From Scortum barcoo (taxonomy: Eukaryota; Chordata; Actinopteri; Centrarchiformes; Terapontidae), in assembly GCA_023238725.1 (NCBI GenBank), contig CM041554.1, positions 23,794,050-23,858,049 on the forward strand: a DNA stretch of 64,000 nucleotides. The letters are read 5' to 3'. Under the pieces are notes generated by a model that saw only the letters and a list, made by a program, of their open reading frames with translations, searched no databases and was not told the origin of the DNA. Made by a program: the position numbers and the translations under genes. Shown in pieces: positions 27,317 through 39,147 of this stretch (positions are counted from its first letter, which is position 1; each line of letters opens with the position of its first letter).

Positions 27317-27951
27317 CTATGTGCTGTCCCCTCTCCCTTCTTTAAAAATCATTATCCAATCTTTTATTAACACCGTTTGGGCTTATCTGTACTAAGCCAT
27401 TAATAGCTTGGCTTTCTCTTTGATGGGAAAATTAGGGCAATTGCTCTCTAGGCTACGCTTGAGAATCACTTAGCTTGAATTTAAAAGTTGGAGAGTTGAA
27501 TTTGTATTTCTTATGACTATCTAATCCCAAATGTTCTTGGAGAGTTTAAGCTGAAAATGAACATGGATATAGATCAAAGTACTTTTAGGGGAAATAACTG
27601 TAGGTGTCCGTCCACAGGGGCACTACCTTCCTTATAGATACCTTCCTTAAAGATAAATAAAGCAAACAGGAACAACTTATTCTTACTGATCCTGACAATC
27701 ATTTTGTCTGCGATAAGCCATCATTATTTGTTTCTATGTGAACAAATCTTCAAAGGGGTTAGATATTTCACTTGTTTCTAATGGATTTCAGTGTTATTTT
27801 TAAGAAGCTGGATGTGGATGTCATGCATGAGGGATATGTCAGACACCACTGATTAGATTATGACGAAACCTGGAGAAATTATGCACTTCTAAGGGATATT
27901 TTCACTATTACACTGACTGACGGTCCCATTACCTTGACACAAGGAGTCCTG
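27317..27951. other. Non-coding sequence, nothing recognised
   Basis: AT-rich DNA with a local repeat of ACCTTCCTTA(T/A)AGATA at about 27626-27655. No gene was seen. Confidence 0.5.
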
Positions 27952-28524
27952 TTATGGCCCTTTTCCACTAGTACCTATTTACTGGCTCGGCTCGACTCGA
28001 CTCGACTCAGTTTCGGTCGTTTCTTTCCATTACAATAGAGTACCACCTTTCACCTCAGCGTGGGTTGGGGTCGCCATGGTAATGCAGTGGCCGAAACTCC
28101 AGCGACGTCATTTGTTATGCGACACAAACACGAAACGACTACGGAGCAATGGAGGCCACCACCAGACAAAGAAATGTCTGCACCTCGTCGTTGCTCCGCG
28201 GGGTTGATTTCTGTGCAGCCATCTCTGATCGTGTTCGCGTTGTTGTTATTGCGCTTTTAAAAATGACGAAGTCGCTCTCCCGACGCATCTAGTGACGCCA
28301 GGCCTTGGCCAATCAGTGGCCTGCCGTCTCTGCTGACGTCACATTTTCAGCTCGACTCAGCTTCAGCTCGCTTGGAACCCCGGCCGAGTAGGTACAGCAC
28401 TATACGAAAGTACCTGGTACCATCAGGTACTAACACGTAATGGAAACGCATACAAACCGAGAAGCGAGTCGAGTCGAGTCGAGCCGGCAGTTAGTAAGCA
28501 GTTACTAGTGGAAAAGGGGCATTA
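27952..28524. mobile_element. PIF/Harbinger-type MITE with TTA target duplication
   Basis: The element (27955-28521, 567 bp) begins TGGCCCTTTTCCACTAGTA and ends with the near-perfect reverse complement TACTAGTGGAAAAGGGGCA, flanked on both sides by TTA. A second inverted pair lies just inside: repeated TCGAC at about 27985-28005 against repeated GTCGA at about 28465-28485. The interior is GC-richer than the flanks and has CpGs. A 66-codon frame inside has no transposase features. The 3-bp TTA duplication and the end type fit PIF/Harbinger, a family whose transposase would be supplied in trans. Confidence 0.8.
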
Positions 28525-30447
28525 GGTGACCCCGAGGAAAACTCCATGGCAGGAACATCGTGTTTGTTTCTTCTGGCTGCATAGTTTCCCTGAAGGCTCA
28601 ACAGACTCAACCCACTTGACCTACAACCCAGAAACACCGGCCTGTAGTTTAACAGCAGATCTGTTCAACATTATGGACTGGCACAAGCAAAAGCCTTGAA
28701 TAAGCAAGAAAGTGGAGCTAAATAGACTCTACGTGTGTTATTCATGTATAGTACCAATCATTATCAGCTGATGGTGAGCTGTACCTAAGTTGAACATATT
28801 TAGTTCATTTTAGTTCAGGAAAGTTTTGTCAAATGTCTCGTCATTGCTCGATAGATTGACATGACATTTGGTATAAATATTCATGGTCCTCAGAGGCCAT
28901 ATAATGCTACCTTTAACGCCCTCTGACTCAGCTAGCACCACTCATCCAGAGGTATATTTCCATGTACTAGATGAATTGACACATATTTTCATTCCAGCAT
29001 TATTGCTTCCCAGAATATTAAGCTTAATGACTTTAGTGATCTCCTGACTTTTTCTTTAAAGCACCACCAGCAGGGTTCATTTGTCCAAGTCATTATTTTC
29101 AACCACATACTTGCACAACTAATTATTTTCTCCATTCCCACTGGACTCAGCTGTACTTTGTATTCAGGGCTAATTTGCAATAGTTAGCTAACTAAAACTA
29201 AGGTAGTGAACACGGGGACCAGCATTTAGTTCAAAGCAGCAGTGTGCCAAAGTGAGAGCTATTATCTTGGCTGCAGGTTCTTAGTGTTGCTGGACTATGA
29301 TCCTTTTGTATTTCTCCCAGCTTTCTGATTTTTTTTTACATCACAGCCAGCCAACCAAATGAGGTGACCTCTCTCTAAACTTCCTCTCTCGGGGTTTCCT
29401 CTATTTTATTCTTTAGCTTTTTTTTTTTTCTTTAGAGGTTTTTCATTTTCAACTGATTGACTGATGGGTGTTTGAACTCTGGCACTCGACACGAAATTAA
29501 AAGATTTAGCAAGATGGACAGATTTTGAAATGAACTCTTAATGGATCTATTATTTATTTAGCTTTCACAGGTGGTAACTTTGAATCAACAATAACCAAGA
29601 AAGTAAAAATATAAAAATAAAATAAAAAAGTGGTTCAAGTGAAAGTCTTATAGTTCCTATATTCATTTTTTTATTAATTCATTCATTAATTATTCATCAT
29701 GTGTCCTGTTAATGCTGGGGTAAATCCAATGTCCAAAAAACATTCTCAGTTCAGTGCACTGTGATTTTAAGCTGCAACACGACAAAATGTGCAATAACTC
29801 AATGCACTGAAGGCAATTTACTACAGATACAGGCTCATTACTTTCCTGTTAGGTTTGAGAATCATTTAACTTGGACTTCCAGGGACTTTCCACTGTACAG
29901 CAACATTTAGTCCATTATGTAGAGCTGGAGGCTGCTGAACAGATGGTTCACTGTAGCTGAACAGCGTATTTCCATAAAAAGTAAATTTCACAACATTGGG
30001 ACTTCAAGGATGGATGATGTTATTATCATGCAGCCTACTTAACTTAGATGTAAAGCCTAGACATTTACATCACAATTCTTAATGTGTATGAGAACAGCTT
30101 TATGTTTATGTCGGGCAGTGAAGGGGTACGTTATCGCTCTCATAAACTCTCATAGTGCAGGGGCTATAACCTGCAACTGTGCCGTGTTAACATGTAGGGG
30201 CGTTGACTCTGGGACACCACAGCTATTGATCGTGCTTTAAAAAAAACAGTTACGGTGCAGACGTGGCTCATGATGAAGTGGAAACTCTTGGTCATCTCCG
30301 TCAAGACTGAAAAATGATGAGCCCATAGGATTAAAAGGAGCATGGTGTGTGTGCAGTAACCTTGATACAGTGCATGTGTAGATCTGTTTAAGAAAAAGTA
30401 AATTTAACAGAAGCACCTCAAGCACACTCACTCGCTGATTCTCTCTT

Positions 30448-30450
<3 letters not shown>
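28525..30450. other. Non-coding sequence, nothing recognised
   Basis: AT-rich DNA with poly-T tracts near 29330 and 29417. No gene-like frame. Confidence 0.5.
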
Positions 30451-30480
<30 letters not shown>

Positions 30481-30612
30481 TAAGTGACCTCTGTGCGGGA
30501 CTTCCTCCAGTGTCCACAGCATAATTAGATGGAGCTGAGACCATCTGCAATACATCCATCACTGACACACACAGACACAGACACACACACACACCCACAC
30601 ACACACACACAC
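30451..30612. repeat. GT run and CA runs in inverted arrangement
   Basis: (GT)14 at 30451-30478 and an interrupted (CA)n at 30564-30612 lie about 85 bp apart in complementary orientation. Both are ordinary microsatellites. Confidence 0.92.
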
Positions 30613-33600
30613 CTCTGCACCTGCAATGAAGACAGAGCAAGCGAGAGAGGCCACAGTCCACCTCTAATCAAGTTAACTCAGACATATCCAGGTTAAAGGA
30701 AATTAATATTTGCCGTATGCTGCTCTCACAGACTCAAACTCAGCAGCTCTCACCTGCCTGGACAGTCACGCCTGCAGACTTTGCTCAAATGTCAAGACAA
30801 TCAATCAATCTATAACAAATATTTCGCATTAACATCGTGAAAGTAGATGATTTTTCATAGTTCAGTGGGTAGAGCAAAATACAAACACCGTCAGGGTCAG
30901 GGTTTCATTTCCCTCAGGGGCCTCATGTACTGAAAATAAATGTAGTCACAGTGCTAGAAGGTGGCTAGACATTCTCATGAAATGGAAAATGCTTCCTGTA
31001 TTGCAAACAAAACAAGTCTGAGCTGTTATAAATCTAACCTGTGAGCAATGCGTACACATTAGTCGGGGAAGTGCTGTATCTGGTGCAGTATTTTGCCAGA
31101 TACTGTGATTTTTTATTGGCTCTCATAAACAAGACATAATGACAGTCACTCTGTGGATTCACGAGGGCAACACACACACTGGCCGAGTGGCAAAGCATTG
31201 TGGGTGAGATGCTCATTTCACACAGCGAACATGAAGCACAGACCGTGGATGTATTAAAGCCCCCTGCAGAGTTTTTGACCTCCAGTTGGACTGTGGAGGA
31301 GTTTTTTTATGAGTGGCTCCCCGTTTTGTTTGAGCGAGGACCTACATGCAGGATGATGCCACAAATGTTCCTGTAATATATTTGTCAGTTAGAGGCACTA
31401 AATGGAAACGCTTTACAAATCAACAAATTCAAATATTTCTGTAACCACATAAGTGGCATGTTGGAAAAGAGAGAGCATTAGAGTCAAAATGAGGATACCC
31501 TGCAGAGAATTTTCATTGTCTGCTTACTCGGCCAAAACAATAAAAAAAAATCAAAGTCGGTGTCCCGAACTGTCACCACCTTTTGCACCACTCAGAATGA
31601 TAATACCGGTTTGTCTATGATTGCACAGAGAAGCGTGCTCTGTAACAAACTTCATCCGGTTTGTGTCTTTTTGTTCTGGGTTCAGCACATCAAAGAGTGG
31701 AATTTCATTAAAGTTACAGACCAAGAAAAGAAGAAGGCGGGGAGAGAGTTAGACTCTGAGCGAGAGTAAGACAGACAGGAAACAAAAAGACAAGAAAATG
31801 AACAGCAGAGCAGGTTAGGCATGCACATCAGAAAAAAGAAAGCACAGCTTCACGTTTCAACCACAGGCAAGGAACACAGGGCGAGACAAACAAAGGCGGA
31901 CAGACATAAGTGTGAGGTGGACATGATGAAAACAGGGCTGATGTGACTGGATGTCAGAGACCAAGAAACTTAAGACACAAAGAGCTGGATGTGGTTTGTG
32001 ACATGACTGGCTGGGTATTGAGCTGCAGTGAAGACTTCAAAGAAGTAATGGAGAGAGAAAGAGGGCGGAGTAAGCTCGATGTCCATCAAAATACTCCTCT
32101 GTTATATGACAAAGAGGCATTATATTTCTGTAGATCTTAAAAAAAACTAACAAAAAATGATAGCTAATGAGAGAAACATATTGCACTGTGTATTAAATGA
32201 ATTAGCTCATGTTACGGCTAACTGATTTAAAGCAGCATGCTCATCAAGACACAAAGCAACATTAGGTTAGTTTCATTTTGTCATGAGCAGGTAGCATTCA
32301 GAGCCTTTATGCTTCTCACTAGATTGAAACCCTGGTGTTGTGACAGGTGTCATATCTGGAGTAGAATCAAAAATGTAAGAATACCAACTTTGTAAATATG
32401 TAGGCTAAAAAATACCAAAACAATTAGCTAGAAGGGGATAAAAAGCAACATAGAAATGATTTCACAAACAGTGATTTGAGTCAATGATTTGTTATTTTCA
32501 AAGATATTAGTTTATGTTGGTGTAATAAGATATGCTAGTCTTTTTCTTTTTGTTTATTTAAAGCATATTGCAATCTGACCTCACAAAAGGGTCTAAACCT
32601 AACCAAACTGTGACCACGTTGAGTGCGATCATTTCACAACATTGACCACATGACAGAAGGCTTACCTCCTATGTGCACAGTGCATTTGAAACATTTAAAC
32701 ATTAACCCATCCATCCAGCTCAAATACCACCCTGGGTTGTCTTTATACAACTGATGTAATATACAAAATATACTTTTAACTCAAATGCATTAATTTACTA
32801 CATTATGTATTGTTGTAGTTCTAATATAAGTTGTCATCATCAGACAAAATTTTACAGTATCCTAAAGTGTTCTTTGCTTCAGTCCATAGAGCAGGAGGCT
32901 TTGGTCCAGTTATAACCTAGGAGCCTCTTAGGTCAGCCAAGATGGTAGAAACACAGTGACACATATATTTTTTCAAAGTAAACAGCTATTAAAAAAAAGC
33001 AAAAGAGACACATTGTGAGCCAGGGACATATTGAACCATGTGAGACAGACACGTCTTCAAAGCGAGAAAACAAGACACACTGCTAAAGTGACTAGCCTGC
33101 AGATCCTGTGTTAGGAAGTTACTTTGCTGCCGTCACTGACTCACACATGATTATCAAGTGACAGGACGGCTGACACAACCAGACACACACAAATACACCC
33201 TCGCACACACGCTCCACTGCAGCTGGACACACACTCTGTCTCTTTAATCACACACATGCACACAAAGGCCGTGACAGTAAGGCGGGCGGACACGTTTTGT
33301 TGGCTGAAGGGATGGTTAAGGACGGGATAGTGACAGGTGTCTAATGAACAAGGAGAGTGCAAAGGAGAGGAAATAGGACTGTAAGTAGAAGTGGAGGGAA
33401 CTATGGCAAGGAGGAAAGAATGAATGAAAGAAGGTAAAAAAGAGAGAAACTGACAGGTGCCAAAGCAGTCGGGGAATCACAGCTGATCAACATGCCACGC
33501 CACATTTCCATCCTAACATCTCAACATTCAGTGTGTGTGTCACCTCACATCTTTGTCCCCAAGTATGACTGTGACAGCACAAAGAAGACAGTTTGCATTT

Positions 33601-35661
33601 CTTGACCACAGACAGAGAAACCACGACTGAAACGGAACCTTCACATCTCCACAAAGAGGATTTTACAGGAAACACAAACGGCTCATTTTCCCCACATGGT
33701 ATGTGCACTTGACTGAGTTTACAAAAAAATAATTTAAAAAAATCTCATCCCTCATGGGTCATACATACAAAGAGGTCAACAGGAGGTCACAGGATTTCAC
33801 ATCTTTTTCCAACTTATTGGAGAAGTTGTTGAAAATCCTGCTGCAGAAATACAGATGGTGTTTTTGCTAGCCTTTATTGAGCAGTATAAGGAGTGTATTA
33901 AAGGAGTGTATTTGTGTGTCATAACGTAACCTGCTTACTACCTATATAGCAGTACATTTATTTAAAAAAGTGAGGGATATAAGGCTACATTATTTGAAAG
34001 TTTACAGGTTAAAACTAAAATATGTTCAGGTCTGGAACATCCATTCAGATGCTTAAATATGACAGTTAAGAGTAATAATTACATTTTTACTTTGTCCTGC
34101 ACTTAACATCTTATTCTATCAACTACAACTAAAGCTAAAACGGAGAGTGATTATTTGACTTAAATTCATCAGGTGGACACAAACACAGCTTCAAATTAAT
34201 GGTAATGTTGCTCTGTGTTTGCTGGATGAGAAACAGTTAATGCACTTTTAAATGATTTGAAATACCTGCAACATGCAGAAGTTCAGCTCTACAGTTCATT
34301 GCTGACTACACTGCTGGAAATAATGTGCTGGATTTGTACCTTTAGGGCTACAGCAGCTTGTCACTGGGGTCATACCCTCCTCAGGTACAGCTGTTGCACG
34401 CTTGACATTGGGTACTGATTTGTAGCCTTAGGCATTAACAAACTCCCTTTCTCCTGATATGTTTGTCTAAAATAATATAGATAAAATGCTTCTGATGAAA
34501 AACAGGTCCAGTATTTAATTCAGTGTGAATCAGTCATATATCTGTACCGTAGCCTATATGTTAAAATCTACCTTATAGAAATATGGAAACATGAAAACCG
34601 TCAAATCTAATAGTGAAATGAATATTTAGCCTAAGGCAGACTGTCTCTGAGAATGTAACACAGAAGTAGCTGATGAAAGCTTGCACAGTGATTGTTGCAT
34701 ACCCTCAGTAGCTGTGTTTACATGGAGACTGTTCTTGCACTAATAATTACAATTATACCATGCCCACACAAAATACTTGTTTCTGATTGGCTGACAGGGG
34801 GTCCATTAAAGTTGCACACTGGGACATAACAAACATTGTTCCACTCAACAATTTAACCACCAAGTATGGTTAAATCATAGTGCAAGGTATATCAAACTGC
34901 AGGTAACCATAGAAACAATACCTGCTCATATCTCAGTCGGCCTTTTTGTATTTTTTTTTTATATTAAGTAAGTGGTATTATTGCAATAATGCATTCTGTG
35001 GCGCAACATAAAATAACTGTCGCTTACATACCTTTTTTAGACACATACAAGGCCCTCCCTCACCCCACTTTTAGCAAATCAGATTATGTCTCAGCTCTGC
35101 TGCCTAACTATAGGCAAAAACTCAAATGTAACAGACTGATGACACAGATCATTCACCAGTGATCCCACCAATTAGTCTCGACTCTGTCACTGCTTTAGTA
35201 CAGTGCACTGGTGTGTGGGTCCACACTATTTCCAAGCTGGTGTGAACCTGTGCTGCACTTAGTAGACAGAGCCTGCACACCATTTAAAAGACTTTTCAGT
35301 CATCACATATACCGAATGCCCCACACAATTTAACCAGTGAAAGTGGTGTGTGTACCTAAGAGTGCCTCCTCCTCCTATCTGTAGACACTTGCACAGATGC
35401 AGTCACTGGCTACAGTGGCAAATGTATCAAAAAAGTTGCACTGAGGATTGCTTTTAGGGCATTATCCAGTTAGAACAAATAACTGTGTGCCAAGAAAAAC
35501 ACGGACAAATGCTTTCAACTCAGGTGATTTGGAGGAGGAAGACCAGGTACATAACGTAGTGAAGTGCTAAAAGACAGTATAGGGACAAAGACAAAGACAA
35601 CACCAGACATCACAGATTACTACTGAGGAGCTAGAAAAGGCCACCTGTAATATCCAGGGCC
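30613..35661. other. Non-coding; possible decayed SINE at about 30857-30922
   Basis: No gene was recognised. At 30859-30915, AGTTCAGTGGGTAGAGCA followed 30 bp later by GGGTTTCATTTCCC resembles the A and B boxes of a tRNA-derived SINE, but the body is missing. CA-rich stretches near 33180-33260 give spurious frames. The rest is AT-rich without visible structure. Confidence 0.4.
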
Positions 35662-35840
35662 GATGTGAGCAGACTGCTCAAATGAGTTAGCACATGCAAA
35701 GCACCTGGACCTGGTGGCATCCCTGGCTGAGTTCTCAAAGTGTGTGCAGATCAGCTGGCAGGTTTCTTCACAGACATTTTCAGACACCTCATATTTGCTG
35801 ATGACACAATGGTCATTGTCCGGATTACCCAACCCGATGT
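35662..35840 (+). pseudogene. Non-LTR retrotransposon reverse-transcriptase remnant
   Basis: Read on the + strand, one frame carries the KAPGPGGIPG block, a VCADQLAGFFTDIF block and then directly FADDTMV. These are an N-terminal RT segment and the catalytic (Y/F)ADD box of LINE ORF2 proteins. In intact LINEs these blocks are separated by roughly a hundred residues, so an internal in-frame deletion has joined them. Two TGA stops interrupt the frame (35683-35685 and 35728-35730). The clade is probably CR1/L2-like from the wording of the blocks, but I cannot be sure. This is a dead fragment without recognisable 5' or 3' ends. Confidence 0.72.
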
Positions 35841-37670
35841 ATATTACAGGATTTATATATGGTCAACTTAATAATTGCAAGTAAAATACAGAGCACATAA
35901 AAAATCCACATATAAAATGCTTATAATTAAATTACAGAATGTGCCACAAATGGCTGGACAACTACAAATCTCACATATAATTGTAACCAGGTGGTTAAAG
36001 TATAACCATAAAATTATATATGTAGGAAACAAAACCCATGTAAATGAAATTCTCAGCTATAGCAGGGTCGCTGTTTATTCTGACTTTGAACAGCAGGGGA
36101 CTTAGTTTTACCGTTTCTCAGGGCAGCGTATAGGTCAGAGTGCTGGGGAAAAAACTGGGAAAAAAACAGGAAGTACAACACTACGCGCTATTTTACAGGG
36201 AGCGGCTGCTTTTCCTAACGGTGAGAGTGTTCGTTTGTATGTATTCATATGTTGTTAAAGAATTATGTAACTCAGTAGAGCAATATGTTGGTTCAGTGGT
36301 GTCTGGGCTACTCATTGAAATCCTCATCTTATGCATTTGTTGAGTTTAGGATTGCTGATGCTTGTGGATTGAAAATACTATATGTGGGCCACTGAAGCTC
36401 GTTATCCGTGAATTAGGTATGAAACTGTTTGATTATCTTTTTTTTTTTTAACCACAAAAAATCAGAACTACAACATAACAGAACAATAAATATCCCACCA
36501 AATAGCATTTGAAGTTGTGTGTGTGATCTATCCCAGCTTCATAATAGTTTAAAAAACATAGAGGAAATATGAGTAAAGTATTGATATCTGAAGGAAGACA
36601 ATATATTTTCTTAGAAACAATGAGAAAAATGAGAAAATCACGAAAACTGACTGTGTCTGACTGTGTCTTTTACTGTCTAAGATGTTGTCTGAAAGTTAGT
36701 TATTCAATTGTCCACAACCTGAACTCGCCAGTATTTATGATGGGTCACCTAAGTGGCCAGTGTCCATGAAAATTCAATCACAATCATAAAAGAGACTTGG
36801 GTTGACCAAAGTTTCCTTTATCTTTAGGCTGTCTCAGATGAAGTGATGGAAAATGATTTTGTCTTGAACAATAGTTGGCAGTCATGTCTATCTGATACAA
36901 AACTTTCAACTTTTCAACCAGAAAATTTCCACTCCATGCAAGCTAAGGGTAGACTGAGACTTGGGGAAGGTGCACACAGCGTGGACACCCTTTTGTAAAT
37001 CTGTCCAGCCGAGGCAACAGTCTCCATCAGCTGGCCAATTCCCTTTTTCTTTGCATTGTCAGCGCAAAGAGATACTCAAAAGGAGACCCTCCTGCTAATG
37101 AAATAACACTTTTGTGATTGTTTTTGCCCCTTTCTCTATTTTTCAGTGTATCATGACACCGGTTTTGAGGTGCTTATATCTAATTTCTGGCAGAATAGGA
37201 GTCAATGTTAATGAAAACCTTTCGAGTATTTTTATCAGAATATGGCCAAATGATCATTTGTTACCTGTATTAATGGATTCCACCATCTTATGAAAACACC
37301 CAGAATCATTAAAACTGATTGTTCCTCAGGCTGAAGAAGGTCGGAAAATAAGCAAAGGTGGTGGATGAAAGTTTAATGTAAATGTAACGTTACAGACAAA
37401 ATCTGTGATTTCATCAAATTAAAAATGAAAAGATCATATATTGCTTTACAATTTTAAAATACTTTACTAACTGTTTCTGTCAATAATTAAGTCACAAAGA
37501 AAAAATCTGATTACAGAATAAATTGGCCACATTTATTGCTATTTTTTGCGTATGCAGAGCAGTTGCAACAGAGATTAACACAAGTTTTTTTTCAGTTACA
37601 GTGGTTATATGACATAGTGAAAAGGGTTGAAATATTCAACTATTATTTTTATATATTTCAGCAATGAATG
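35841..37670. other. Non-coding sequence, nothing recognised
   Basis: AT-rich DNA. Small frames (35875-36105, 36140-36343, 36569-36769) lack motifs and match the local base composition. Confidence 0.5.
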
Positions 37671-38087
37671 TAGTCTTCACTGAAATCAAGAAAGAAATTT
37701 TATTTAACTAACTTAACTAACAAACTTAACTAACTGGATTGACAAACTTACTTAAACTTAATAAACGTAACTAACTACTAATTGTTAAACAACAAACTAA
37801 GTTAATGAAAAATCAATAAGAAATTAATATAAATGAAAAATCAAAAAGAAATTAATATAAATCAAAAAGAAATTAATGCAGTCTTCACTAAAAATTAAGA
37901 AAAAATTTTTACTAAACTTAACTAACTTAATTAATACACTTAACTAACGTATCTACTTAAATTATTTTAACTAATAAACTTAACAAACTTAACTAACTTA
38001 ACAAATTACTAAATGTTAAACAACAAAGTTAATGAAAAATCAAAAAGGAAATGAATATAAATCAAAAAGAAATCAATATATAGTCAG
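37671..38087. repeat. AT-rich tandem duplication, period about 208 bp
   Basis: Two diverged copies start at TAGTCTTCACTGAAATCAAG (37671) and CAGTCTTCACTAAAAATTAA (37879). Each contains many AACTTAACTAAC words and ends in an AAATCAAAAAGAAAT-rich stretch after TTAAACAACAAA. Smaller repeats of TAAACTTAACTAA and AAAAATCAAAAAG are nested inside. Confidence 0.7.
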
Positions 38088-38470
38088 TCCTCCACAGCTG
38101 GACGGCAGCAGCAACAAAACGTCGGCGAGTCCTCTTCAGGAATTTACTCAAACTACGAGGGGAGGCTGAGGCTGCAGCAGTGCAGTCCATTAAATGAGCA
38201 TCACAGGTTGCTGGATCATCATCATTGGAGTCTGAAAGTCTTCTTCAGTTAAGCTCTCATCCTGAGCTTCATCTGCTGCTGGACTTTCATCATCTGACAG
38301 AGCAGACAATTCAGATGAAGAGGTGGAAGGAGGACAAACAGTTCACCAAGAGAAAAAGAAAATAACTCTTCTTCAGATGACCTGGTCTCTGGATCATCTT
38401 CATTGGCACTGTCCTCTAGACCTCTGACATAAAAGCCAGAGGCTGACTCTTGCTCAGGGCTGTTCAACCT
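38085..38470 (-). pseudogene. Unidentified decayed coding stretch: acidic then basic
   Basis: Read on the minus strand, three adjoining open pieces in different frames give a protein-like composition. The first (from 38467) is acidic (SANEDDPETRSSEEE). The second is Ser/Asp/Glu-rich (SALSDDESPAADEAQDESL, about 38310-38230). The third is basic (SLSKFLKRTRRRF, about 38160-38115). Two single-base shifts separate them. I do not recognise the family. It lies downstream of the immunoglobulin-like piece on the same strand, so it could be another exon of the same host gene, a retroviral remnant, or coincidence. Confidence 0.3.
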
Positions 38471-38626
38471 GCCTGCTGGTTCTGGGCTGATGGCAACTCT
38501 GGACGTGGACGGACTGGATGAAGTATGACAATAAATTACTGAATCAGTCAGTCGATCAATAAAGCCATCAATTCATCCAAACTTGTGTTATCTTCTACCA
38601 GTGTGAACTGACACACATGCACTTAC

Positions 38627-39147
38627 TTAGCTCTGCTGTCCTAATTTAGCTCTAATCACAGTCTTCACTGTTGTTAACTGCGACACATTTATACCCTCAG
38701 TAACTTTCAACACTGAAAGAATAGGTTTCCCTTCCATTTCTTTAACTTTCGGCTGGAGAGTTGGTGTCTTCGTTGTCAGTTCTCCTATTTCCTCAACAGC
38801 TTGACGCTCTATACTCTTACTTTCATCTATTACCACTAGAGTCACTATACTATCTCTGAGTCCTGTCTCTGACCCCTCACTCTCAAGCTCAGGATCATAA
38901 AAAGAACACCTATAATTACTTTGATCTTCCTGCTGGGGCTTATATACATAAAGACTACAATCTCCTTCAATCTTCAATCTTCTCTTATCGTTAAGTAACA
39001 CATACTTTCTTAACGGTGATGACCTTGACAAATTTAGAACCCAACCATTGTTATCTTCCCACTGTCTCTAAATTTCCCTACACTACTACTTTCTCCTCTA
39101 CACTGACATGGGAGCTAAACTGACTTCCCTAAAGTCACTTCAACCCT
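38627..39147 (-). pseudogene. Immunoglobulin V-set-like domain joined to retroviral pol tail
   Basis: On the minus strand the pol-tail frame runs into a V-set A/B-strand pattern: VEVTLGKSV at 39144-39118, a TAG stop at 39117-39115, then LPCQC. After a frame change a C-strand-like QWEDNNGW follows (Trp at 39061-39059). Further on come D/E-strand-like residues (RRLKIEGDCSLYVY) and the classic F-strand end EDQSNYRC, with Asp, Tyr and the second Cys in DxSxYxC spacing (Cys at 38908-38906). The frame from 39031 stays open for 134 codons past the domain into a Lys/Glu/Thr-rich tail. One stop and at least one frameshift break it. It may be a host domain captured by a retrovirus, or a host exon abutted by an old provirus; no LTR separates them. 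Confidence 0.55.

Noticed and set aside
38000..38627. A 3' LTR for the older minus-strand provirus
   Set aside because: Nothing here matches the LTR of the younger element, and no TG...CA repeat pair is visible.
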